The notes under the pieces are model-generated. The model saw only the letters and a list, made by a program, of their open reading frames with translations, searched no databases and was not told the DNA's origin. A DNA stretch of 64,000 nt from Paralvinella palmiformis (lineage: Eukaryota; Annelida; Polychaeta; Terebellida; Alvinellidae), in assembly GCA_025642065.1 (NCBI GenBank), contig JAODUP010000463.1, positions 124,001 to 188,000 on the forward strand, in the 5' to 3' direction. This document shows positions 34,938 to 64,000 of this stretch, in pieces (the first letter of the stretch is position 1; each line of letters begins with the position of its first letter). The translations under genes and the position numbers were made by a program.

Positions 34938-35245
34938 TAGCCGTGATAGCGCAGTTAGTTAGAGCGTAGGATTCGTAGCCGAAAGGACGCGGGTTCGAAG
35001 CTCCGGGAGCTGCAATGCTGTCATGTGGCGACTGGTTCACTCATCATTAAAAATGAGAACCTGACAGGAAGAGATGGTTATGTGTTCGAGTAACGCTTTG
35101 CGCCTATACTGGCAGCATGCGTTGTGTGCTCCCTCGGGAGTTGAGATATGTGCTGGATTGGAACAGGTCTGAGTCAGGGATAGTAATACTGTAAAGCGCC
35201 TTACAGCGGCTATCTAGCTGAATAGGGCCCTATAAAAATGTCAGT

Positions 35246-35276
<31 letters not shown>

Positions 35277-35280
35277 TTAT
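34938..35280 (+). repeat. tRNA-derived SINE (family A), better preserved copy
   Basis: The head contains A box TAGCGCAGTTAGTTAGAGCG and B box GGGTTCGAAGC. The anticodon-loop position reads TTCGTAG, perhaps from a CGT tRNA, although the stems are not intact enough for a functional tRNA. The body includes GGAGCTGCAATGCTGTCATGTGGC and ends in GGGCCCTATAAAAATGTCAG plus an (ATT)n tail. Pol III transcription would be expected from the A and B boxes. It is related to 5178-5350. Confidence 0.85.
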
Positions 35281-35592
35281 TATATAAATACACGTAGAAG
35301 TCAGATGCGAACATAGAACTTGAAGGTTTACTGCATAATACTTTAACTACTACACTAGCGGAATGACTCCGTATGAGAGTTGATGAAGTGTGTTTATCTA
35401 GTACTCTCAACATCTAGCATGAGATAAATTTATAGTATACAATATTGTGTAATATCAAAATAGATAATAAATGTTCAGTAGTGAATAGATTAGAGTAAAT
35501 ATTCCAGCATCAGTCTATGTGTATAAAAGATTATTCTAATGAAAAATGCTGAATTATCAGCAGTTGCTCTATGAGTTGATATCGACAGAACA

Positions 35593-35670
35593 TACACACA
35601 CTCACACGCACGCATACACGCACACACACTGAAACACACACACACGCACAAATACACACACACACGCACG

Positions 35671-35727
<57 letters not shown>
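35593..35727. repeat. Compound (CA)n(TA)n microsatellite
   Basis: Interrupted CACACA/CGCA repeats to about 35688, followed directly by an (AT)n run. The Cys/Val-rich minus frame across it is an artefact. Confidence 0.95.
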
Positions 35728-35729
<2 letters not shown>

Positions 35730-36540
35730 AGATTTTAAAGCGAATATTTTGTATGATCAAACCAGAAATGTAGGCATTATTTATTGGTCCAAAATGAGCT
35801 ACAATTAAATAATTGACACAAAGAACAATTACAGAGAAGCATTAATTTGTTAATATAAAATATCAATTTATCATTGTCTGATATTAAATTCGCATAAATC
35901 AGTGTGATATACACAAAGACAGCTGTATCTTGTTTAGGTTTTGTCATGTTTATAGTGACCAATAAATGTGATAAAATATTGTATATGCTTATTTCTTATT
36001 ATTTATTTATCAAAATGTATTTAGTCTTAATACTTATGACATTCTTCAAAGAACAGCAGATATATAGCTTTATTATAAGGCCACCACGAACTGTTAACAG
36101 AATATTAAACGTTTCAGTATTTGGGCAGCATGGTGTACTGTATACTACAGCTGAACAGCTGTTAAAAATGCTTTTCATGATCGATATTTCTCACCTTGGA
36201 TTCACATTATTAAATAATGCGGTTGATCCGGAAAATGCTCCATTGTTATAAAACAATTAAGTTAATATTACCACTAACTGAATGGTTTTAGTAGGTTTAA
36301 ATATACTAAAATAATATGCGATATTCAATATTTATTACTATTAACACGTAGTAAAGGTGTTACCAGAATGACTTAATGGAAATTAAATACTGTAGAGTTG
36401 CAATTGCCATTACCAGATAATGGTCCCATTCTATTAAGAACAGGTGTAACTCCTCCAATCGTTCACAACAGAATATAAATATTTTTATGGTAGAATGAAG
36501 AGAAGGATGGCCATTTGTGTACTTCCTTATGGGGTTTTCA

Positions 36541-36600
36541 CCGGCCCATTTACCATGTGCACACAGGTAGCTGTAAAACACCAATCATCATCATCATCAT
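36541..36600 (+). repeat. 5'-truncated SINE (family B) insertion with 15-bp target duplication
   Basis: This 60-bp insert ends in CACCAATCATCATCATCATCAT and matches the family B 3' end. It is flanked by the direct repeat CTTATGGGGTTTTCA at 36526-36540 and 36601-36615. The paralogous block near 39286-39300 reads through without the insert, so the empty site is visible in the same window. The SINE therefore arrived after the block was duplicated. Confidence 0.88.
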
Positions 36601-36793
36601 CTTATGGGGTTTTCAGTAGTCCACTTAATTTAACATTAATTTAACAGTGTCACGACAGAACCGGTTAATGTGCTTGGTCGAGGCACAAAGAGAAACACGC
36701 CCCATGCTGTAGACCCAAATAAATAAATGTTTGAAATGACGGCTAGTTCGAAACGTTGGCATGTTTTCACTGCCAGTATGATATCGCAAACCC

Positions 36794-37701
36794 CAGTGGT
36801 GGATTAACCCTATTAGCAAAATAAGCACGAGCTTAGGGTATCAGTGGAAGGAGGGGCACCTCAGAAATGTTTCATAGCTGAATTTACCATTTTAATTAAT
36901 TAATTTATAGCCATTTTCAAAATTTAATGAAAAATGAATAAGTTCTGTTTATAAAGTGTTCTCTCCTATGTCATCATGTTTATCTTGCCAAATAAAGTAC
37001 ACTGTGCTCGCAGATTGGAAGTTATACAAGTTTTGAACAAGTCTAGTGCGCGCTTAAAACAGCGCAAGTGACGGGTAGTAGCTCGTAAGTTCTTAGTTTA
37101 GCTGCCAACTGTCACTGGTGCTAATTGCATGAGCATTCATTACCTCATTCTTGCTTTAAATTGCTTAATGACTATTCCAATAGCACACTCAGCTCTAGCT
37201 GTTAAATCTATTAAAACTTAAGCATGGTTGACTGAACTACTTTTATTTTGTACTTGAGTTGAAGTAAAGTAAACCTCTTCAAAACTACTTTAATAGAAGT
37301 AAAAGTAAACTTGTAAAATTCTACTTGAGTAAAAAGTTAAACTATTTTCTAAAAGTAATTGAAGTAAAAGTTCATTTTCACGGTTGAAATTTATTAAAAA
37401 TGCCCTCAGAACAACTATGCAACAAGGCAGGCTGGGTCTTATGTAAGATTGGTTATGGGGATCTGATCAAAGACTTTGCAAGGAAAAGAAGTAGGAGAAA
37501 ATTATTCAACTATAAATAAAATGGAACCATACAGAAATAAATAATATTTTTCTTTTTAATGTAAGTTTTGTTTAATTTCGAATTTTCGATAAATTAAATT
37601 AAATTTTATGGTTTATTACTGTTTATATTTTCAATTACAAATGTATGGGGGGCACCTATTTTTTACTGCTTAGGGCCTCTAAGTGTCTTAATCCGGCCCT
37701 G
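36794..37701 (+). mobile_element. Degenerate hAT element, internal-deletion copy 1
   Basis: The ends are inverted: CAGTGGTGGATTAA at the left; the right end reversed is CAGGGCCGGATTAA. Near 37440-37500 the sequence matches the hAT C-terminal dimerisation-region relic found in copy 2 (GATTGGTTATGGGGATCTGA). It interrupts duplicated block A; block B lacks it. The flanking 8-mers GCAAACCC and TGCAACAC only partly agree, so the target duplication has decayed. Confidence 0.8.
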
Positions 37702-37937
37702 TGCAACACGTACACTTTGAAAATGATTTAATGTAAGGAATTGTTACATGGGAAACACTTATTCATCTTTGTAGCTTATATACATTATTTTGGAACTACG
37801 ACTCAGCTGTGACTAATTTCATGGTCCTTTTGTCTGATATTATTTTTATATTCTCATTATGGCTTTTCAAACGTATATAATTAAGTCCCAGCTGTCATAA
37901 ACAACTAATTACCCTTGTTTTGTATTAATCCATGTTG

Positions 37938-37975
<38 letters not shown>

Positions 37976-38106
37976 AAAATTATAAACACCAAATTTATAT
38001 ATATATTAAAAACAATATGCGTAGTTACAATAAAAATAACAGACACATGCTACCCAAAACAATCCATGTCAACACAAATATCAATGTATCAAAACCGTAT
38101 ATTTTT

Positions 38107-38188
38107 GAAGTTGTTAAATCAGTCCGCTTCTCGTTTCAAAACTGCCCATCCCGTTTTGAAACGAGAAGATGACCGTTTCAACAACTTC
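38107..38188. other. Two-part inverted repeat (fold-back)
   Basis: The inner 16-bp perfect arms CTTCTCGTTTCAAAAC (38127-38142) and its complement (38153-38168) surround a 10-base loop. Outer 9-bp arms GAAGTTGTT (38107-38115) and AACAACTTC (38180-38188) extend the stem across an internal mismatch. Confidence 0.85.
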
Positions 38189-38579
38189 AAATAATATACT
38201 CCTTTAGAATTTATTTATTCTTGCATGTATATTTATATTTAGATGTGTATGTAAGTTATGTTCAATATAATTTTTACAACAACATATCATTTTGCTAGAT
38301 AAATGTCCAATAATACAGAAAATTTAGAAAAAACAGTGCGATATTTCATTGTCACATTGTTGCTAAACGGGCAGGCATTCTTGAAACGGCTCAGGTTGTC
38401 AAGATGGTGCGTGACAATAGCATAAAATCAAACTAAAACATAGTTTTACAATCTTTTAAATATATATATATATATATATTGTTTGCTCATGAAGGTTTGC
38501 CATAGACCTCAGTAGTTAAAATGTGTAATATTGCTAGAATATAACTAAGCATTTAGGTAATAGATGACTGCCTTCTTTC

Positions 38580-39100
38580 CGTTACCTACATTACTCATTA
38601 ACTAGATAAAGTATCCATAATAAACTTAAAGTCACTCAATTTGTCAGTGAATCATCAAACTATTAATTAGCGGAATTTTGTGTTGTAATAAATGAGTAGA
38701 TTAAATAATTTTCGTTTTGATTTGAGCCATAACAAAAATAAATTTGGTGTTTATCATTTTTATATTTCATACAGCGTACAACTGTAATATAAATTACAAT
38801 ATAGCTTTGATGTAGATCGCATGCTTATATTTACAGAATCCTAACAATATAAAGGATTATATTTAAAACAGAATGTGTTGAGATATAAATATATAGTGAC
38901 GACGTTTAGCAACAATAAAAGAAAAGCCTTTATTGTCATAATTAATAAACTGGCATTTTAACTCATTAATTACATTTTCTGTCAAGTTCTCTCTTATATC
39001 AGATTGCAATTTCACACATTATAATATCCACTTTATGTAGAACTATACATGCAACAATAGAATAACAGTTTCATACTTTATTAGAAAAGGACTATTCCAG
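38580..39100. repeat. Diverged copy of 29790-30560
   Basis: Shared landmarks are GCATTCAACTGTAATAT-like sequence, TTTATTGTCATAATTAATAA, AACTCATTAATTACATTTTC and GCAACAATAGAATAACAGTT. It lacks the 259-bp retroposon at 30156-30414 and stops before the 99-codon ORF. Confidence 0.8.
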
Positions 39101-39139
39101 TACTGCTATTAAAATCAAGTATATTCCAGGATGCGTGTG

Positions 39140-39686
39140 AACCTTGTGCAATAGCTATTACTAAAAGATGTTCCCATTCTATTAAGAACAGGTGTTACTT
39201 CTCCAATCATTCACAGCAGAATTTAGAATCACACACGGACTCATTTTTATTGTAGAGTGAAGGCTGTCGATCTTTGTACACCATTATGGAGCTTTCAGTA
39301 GTCCATTTTAGCACATTAATTTAATAGCGTCACAACAGAACCGGTTAATTTGTTTGGTCGAGGCACAAAGAGAAAAACTTCCTATGCTGTAAACCGAAAT
39401 AAATTAACTTTGGAAATGGCTGATAGTTTGAAACGTTCACTAGTAGTATGATATTGCATCACGCTCACTTTGAAAACAATTTTATGTACCGGATTGTTAC
39501 ATGCCAAACTTATTCATCATTGTAATTCGCATACATTATTTTGCTTTACCAAATTTGGCTGCGACTAATTTCATGGTCATTTTGTCTCATATTATTTTTA
39601 TATTCTCATTATGGGCTTTTAAACAGACATAATTCAGTACCATCTGTCATCAACAACTATAAATATCATTGTTTTGTATTATTTCA

Positions 39687-39690
<4 letters not shown>
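39140..39690. repeat. Duplicated block B (unoccupied paralogue of block A)
   Basis: Direct-orientation partner of 36390-37945 without the two insertions. It is preceded at 38580-39100 by a diverged copy of 29790-30560, so the 29.8-30.6 kb and 36.4-37.9 kb sequences are juxtaposed here. Confidence 0.85.

Positions 39691-39732
<42 letters not shown>
39688..39732. repeat. Compound (AT)n(GA)n microsatellite
   Basis: An AT run followed immediately by (GA)n at the end of duplicated block B; block A ends in an (AT)n run at the matching place (37944-37970). Confidence 0.95.
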
Positions 39733-39851
39733 CATCTTGACATTTAAAACCAAATATGCAGTTACAATAAAATAACTGACGCATGCTATAGAAAACAATC
39801 TGTGTCAACACAATTTCAATGTCATATTATTTAATTTGAAAACATATTGCA

Positions 39852-39899
39852 ATTAAATTTGAGCACAAGAATATAAATGTTCTTGTGCTCAAATTTAAT
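39852..39899 (-). other. Perfect 20-bp hairpin 3' of RIOX1
   Basis: Left arm ATTAAATTTGAGCACAAGAA (39852-39871), 8-base loop TATAAATG, and an exactly complementary right arm (39880-39899). It lies about 510 bases past the RIOX1 stop, where a 3' UTR or its flank would be. Confidence 0.9.
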
Positions 39900-40411
39900 A
39901 AAAGAACAATCTTAAGCAACCCTAAAACGGTATCTAGTGCATAAAGCATGAAAACCAAAAGGGAAAAATGGTTTTGGAAGTCAATAATAACCAGGATAAC
40001 AATTTGTGGATTTTTGTTGATGATCAAATTATTTTAAAAGATAATCTTTCATATCAAGATATAATACTTTTCACATTTAAGTTAATTGCACAGTTCAAAG
40101 CAAAATAGTATTTCTGAAACCCACCCCAGAAAACATCTCTCATTTGTCTGTTACCAGGTATTCAACAAAATAGTACTTTAGATGTTCTATCAAATCTAAA
40201 ACAAATGTATTTGATTATTTCTATAACATATGATGCAAATTAACTACTACATAACATGATTCAGAAATAAGAGTAATTATGCAATGAAACTAAACATAAT
40301 ATTTTACATTTACAAATACATATTACACATAACAAAACATACAGCTTGAATATACTCTCCCAACACAACAATACAATGTAACTAAAAACAAATAGAGAAC
40401 CCAGAAACAAT

Positions 40412-60700
<20,289 letters not shown>

Positions 60701-61491
60701 TGTAATGAGATATGACAGTAAAGTCCTCCCGTGACTAAAATCATGCAACCAAAACAGTAAACTGTAGATCAACGTCAACGAAGATTCTAACTTAGATCTA
60801 TGACATCAGTTTTCATAAACTTTCCAATCTTCCATTCGTTGCTACTATTCAAACATAGGGTATTAAAATCAGATTTAAAATCCTTTGTATCATAACCGTT
60901 TGCTAAAGTCTAACTGAAAACACAAAACTGGAGGTTCTATTACAAATTTTTATAGTAAACCCGCGTGTTTAAAGTAATCACTGTATTCCTGGCATGAGAC
61001 TGAATATTATGTTCTTAGCACGAGGCACAGGAACGTTCATTTAGTCCTACGTTATCGTATTCAATTCAATCGATTTATTTCAGGATATAAAATTCCACAT
61101 ACATATGATAGAGTGAAGTATATAATACACATATCAAATTATAAAAAATAGAAATTAAGTATGTTAGTCCACCTAGCGTAAGAGCTAGAATGATAGTAAA
61201 ACAAACTAGAAAACAATTTCTACTAGCAAATTGCTAGTTAAGCCTAGTAGCACCTAAACGTGTTTTAAAACTATAAACGTTTTTGCTATCAATATCATTA
61301 TTGACATAAATTACAGAAAGACTCTCTGTATGTTTTCTGTATATATTATTAAAGGCTACTACGATACGCTTATATGCGTACTGTTTATACGTTGACCACA
61401 AATGACAGCTAGCCTAGCAAAGGAATGATCTAAATAATTTTACTTTAATACTGGAGGAACATGTTTTGACGCGACCAATAAAGTGATTTAA

Positions 61492-61532
61492 CACACACAC
61501 ACACACACACACATACATACACACACACACAT

Positions 61533-61604
<72 letters not shown>
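61492..61604. repeat. Compound (CA)n(TA)n microsatellite
   Basis: ACACAC interrupted by ATACAT, then a long AT run. Confidence 0.95.
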
Positions 61605-61606
<2 letters not shown>

Positions 61607-61819
61607 AAGCTACAAATTTAGTAACCATACAAAATCATTGATGCAGCTCATAAGCCATATAGCTAGAGTTTATACTTATAAGTATAAACTGCATATAGCT
61701 ATAACTGGCGCTGAAACTCGTGAAACGTAATGACTCACAATTATGTCTTAATTATATAGATAATTATATTAATTTATTTGGCTGTGAAATATTCTAATTA
61801 TGTGCGTTTGGATCGAGGG

Positions 61820-63033
61820 CAGTGGTGGATTAACCAAATAAGCACGAGCTTAGGGCATCAAGGGAAGGAGGGGACATCAGAAAATTTTCAAAGCCGAATT
61901 TACCATTTAAATTATTAAATTAATTAAATTTATAGCCATTTTCAAAATTTATGAAAAATTTATAAATTCTGTTTATGAAGCGTTCTCTCCTCTGTCATCA
62001 TGTTTATCATGCAAAATAAAGTACACTGTACTCGCAGATTGGAAGTTATACAAGTGACTGATAGCTGATAGATCTAGCTTGTAAGTTCTTAGTTAGTTGC
62101 CAACTGTCATTGGTGTTAATTGCATGTGTATTCATTATCTCATTCTTGCTTTAAGTTGCTTAATGACTATTCCAATAGCACACTCAGCTGTGGCTATTAA
62201 AATATAAGGATGGTTGATTGAACTACTTGTATTTTGTGCCTGAGTAGAAGTAGAAGTAAGCCTCTTCAAAACAATATATCTGAATGCCAGAGATAAATTT
62301 CGTATCACCACCTTTTACACAATTGTTGACAAACTTACAACTGAGATGAAAAGAAGAGGAGAGATATACAAAGAAATAGCTTTTCTAAGTCATATGCCAA
62401 ATAATGTCACTTCATCATCTCTTAACATTGAAACGTATTCTAAGTGCTGTCTGATTAATCCTTTCCCAAGGAATTCAACAGTAATTTCTCAGCTGAGCTT
62501 CAGCAGTTTCATTTATATGTGCGCCATGAGTTTAGTGCAACAAAAAAAATGTAAAAACAAGATTCAGTCATGCTGAACTTTATCAAATAATTTTAGAAGA
62601 CAATATTGAGTGTGCCTTTCCAAATGTAGCCATTGTGTTTCGTATATTTTTAACATTTATGGTCACAAATTTCTCAGCTGGGCGTTTTTAATTTTCACGG
62701 TTGTAATATATTAAAAATCCCCTCAGAACAACTATGCAACAAGTCGGCTGGCTGCCTTATCAGTATTATGTATAGAATCAGATGTGTTACGTAAGATTGG
62801 TTATGAGGATCTGATCAAAGACGTTCCAAGGAAAAAAAGTAGGAGAAAACTATTCAACTATAAAAGTGAAACCATACAGAAAAAAATATTATTTTCCTTC
62901 TTACTGTAAGTTTTGTTTAATTTCGAATTTTCGATAAATAAAATTTTATTTTATGGTTTAATATTGTTTATATTTTGAATTACAAATATATGGGGGCACC
63001 AATGGGGCCTCTAATGGTGTTAATCCGGCCTTG
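61820..63033 (+). mobile_element. Degenerate hAT element (ZMYM1-like transposase relic), copy 2
   Basis: It begins CAGTGGTGGATTAACC and ends TTAATCCGGCCTTG, like 36794-37701. The interior keeps transposase pieces. At 62280-62390 is ARDKFRITTFYTIVDKLTTE followed by MKRRGEIYKEIAFLSH. At 62765-62860 is a C-terminal dimerisation-type stretch (ESDVLRKIGYEDLIKDV). These resemble hAT/ZMYM1-like transposases. Large internal deletions make it nonfunctional. No target duplication is visible. Confidence 0.8.
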
Positions 63034-63189
63034 ACTGTGATGCCACGTGAGCTGGACTTCGTCTTTTGTTTTTAAATGTTTATTAGGAGTGAGCTAGTGT
63101 AATTTATGTTGTGGGATGTCTGTATGTGCACTATGTCAGACAAAGCTCTAACCCAGCTAGTATACCTGCGTTGGGATTGACTACCCAAT

Positions 63190-63260
63190 ATAAATGACTT
63201 ACTACTATACTACTACTATTATACTACTATTATACTACTAGCTACTACTACTACTAATAA
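63190..63260. repeat. (CTA)n trinucleotide repeat
   Basis: TACTACTA/TTATACTACTA units between the two hAT elements. Confidence 0.85.
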
Positions 63261-63409
63261 GCGAAAACTTTAAAGGAATGTAACTCGATCAGACTCTGGT
63301 GTATGGATGACTGGGTATAACATCAGTTGAACAATGAATTAATTAAGCTCCTTAAATGGGCCTTAAGCTTCCTCAGTCGGTCACCCAACATTATTATCAG
63401 TCCCCGGTA

Positions 63410-64000
63410 CAGGGCCGGATTTAGTACTGGCCAAGCTAGGCCGTTGGCTTAAGGCCTCCACAACTAGAGGGCCTCCACATATTTCATGAAATAAAAATTT
63501 GTAAGGAAAACTTTAGGTTGATCTGAACGACATGCACGTATCAATCAAAAACAATATTACACCCGTATTTCCTGCGATATATTGTTCCGCTTGCTTAGGT
63601 TGCCTTACGTTAACGACTTTAGAAATGTTTAACGTACACAACGTAACGTAATTAGCGGTAACGTAAATAGCGTAACCATTAGTACAATAAGAGCAGGCAC
63701 CCGTTGTTGTAGAAACAGCATCCTCGTCTTCTTCTGTCCTGTCTATGGTAGAACATGAACAGAATGTCGAGAAAACAGGCAGTGCTTCAAAGCCAATGGC
63801 TCCTGAATCTCATACGATTACACAGGTTGATAACATCAGCTTATGGCCAGAGCATAGGCCGAAAGAATTAATTGACTATTGGGCTGTGAAAGGTAGGTCC
63901 TGCGGATCTCCACCACAGTGATGTCAGGTTTTTGGATGCTAAATCCGCAATACAAAAAGTCGGTCGGAAATGTACACCAACTATGTTTGAGAGAAGGAAT
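63410..64000 (+). mobile_element. hAT element, 5' part, cut by window end
   Basis: The terminal motif CAGGGCCGGATTTAG at 63410 is characteristic of hAT ends. A frame opening near 63689 encodes a Ser-rich leader and then DNISLWPEHRPKELIDYWAV, like the start of ZMYM1/TTF-finger hAT transposases. It stops at 63919-63921. A duplicated AGGT (AGGTAGGT near 63889-63896) shifts the frame; beyond it another frame continues with transposase-like sequence to the window end (KCTPTMFERR). It is probably a recently broken copy. Confidence 0.75.

Larger units (their letters stand above)
36390..37945. repeat. Duplicated block A (carries SINE and hAT insertions)
   Basis: It matches 39140-39690 in direct orientation (CCCATTCTATTAAGAACAGG, then CAGAACCGGTTAATGTGCTT, then TTATTTTTATATTCTCATTA), with point differences. 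Block A contains two insertions absent from block B: a SINE fragment (36541-36600) and a hAT element (36794-37701). Confidence 0.85.

Noticed and set aside
34944..35015. Functional tRNA gene
   Set aside because: A and B boxes are present but stems do not pair well and the sequence continues into a SINE body that recurs at 5178-5350.
35490..35687. Cys/Val-rich minus ORF
   Set aside because: Translation of the (CA)n microsatellite.
35904..36251. 115-codon plus ORF with an exon-like second half
   Set aside because: The second half (from about 36050) has balanced composition, but I recognise no domain and found no clear partner exons; may be a transposon scrap.

Overview
This is animal nuclear DNA, most likely from a lophotrochozoan and probably a mollusc. 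It is AT-rich, its genes have short exons and long introns, and GT-AG splice sites recur. It carries many AT/GA/CA microsatellites, tRNA-derived SINEs, hAT elements and relics of Gypsy and LINE retrotransposons. No prokaryotic or organellar features were seen. The species cannot be named from the sequence.

Layout. (1) About 1.7-10.6 kb, plus strand: a three-exon gene for a BTB-BACK protein whose C-terminal half is a jacalin-like (ZG16-type) lectin domain. A hAT-type nonautonomous element with a perfect 8-bp target duplication lies upstream at 3.6-4.4 kb. (2) 13.8-18.3 kb: a graveyard of a Ty3/Gypsy pol relic (minus), a LINE reverse transcriptase relic (minus) and a separate Gypsy LTR/PBS/gag relic (plus). 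(3) 23.6-28.9 kb, minus strand: a complete FAU gene, encoding the ubiquitin-like FUBI fused to ribosomal protein eS30, with a probable TOP-type noncoding first exon. (4) 29-39.9 kb: a repeat-built region. It contains an inverted pair of nearly identical 99-codon ORFs (30.8 and 34.1 kb), tRNA-derived SINEs, and duplicated blocks in which three later insertions can be compared with an unoccupied paralogous site. (5) 40.4-60.7 kb, minus strand: a gene of about 19 exons for a JmjC ribosomal oxygenase of the RIOX1/NO66 type, including a 35-nt microexon and introns loaded with repeats. (6) 60.2-64 kb: motif clusters, microsatellites and two hAT elements, the last cut off by the window end.

The FAU and RIOX1 products both belong to ribosome biology: eS30 is a 40S subunit protein and NO66 is a nucleolar oxygenase that hydroxylates a histidine of uL2. 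They are separate same-strand transcription units, and nothing in the sequence shows co-regulation. The BTB-BACK-jacalin gene is the most unusual coding feature. By family logic it would be a CUL3 ubiquitin-ligase adaptor whose usual Kelch substrate receptor is replaced by a lectin fold. The inverted 99-codon ORF pair is the most unusual uncharacterised feature.

Exon boundaries were derived by hand from reading-frame phase, GT/AG sites and recalled family similarity. No database search was run.
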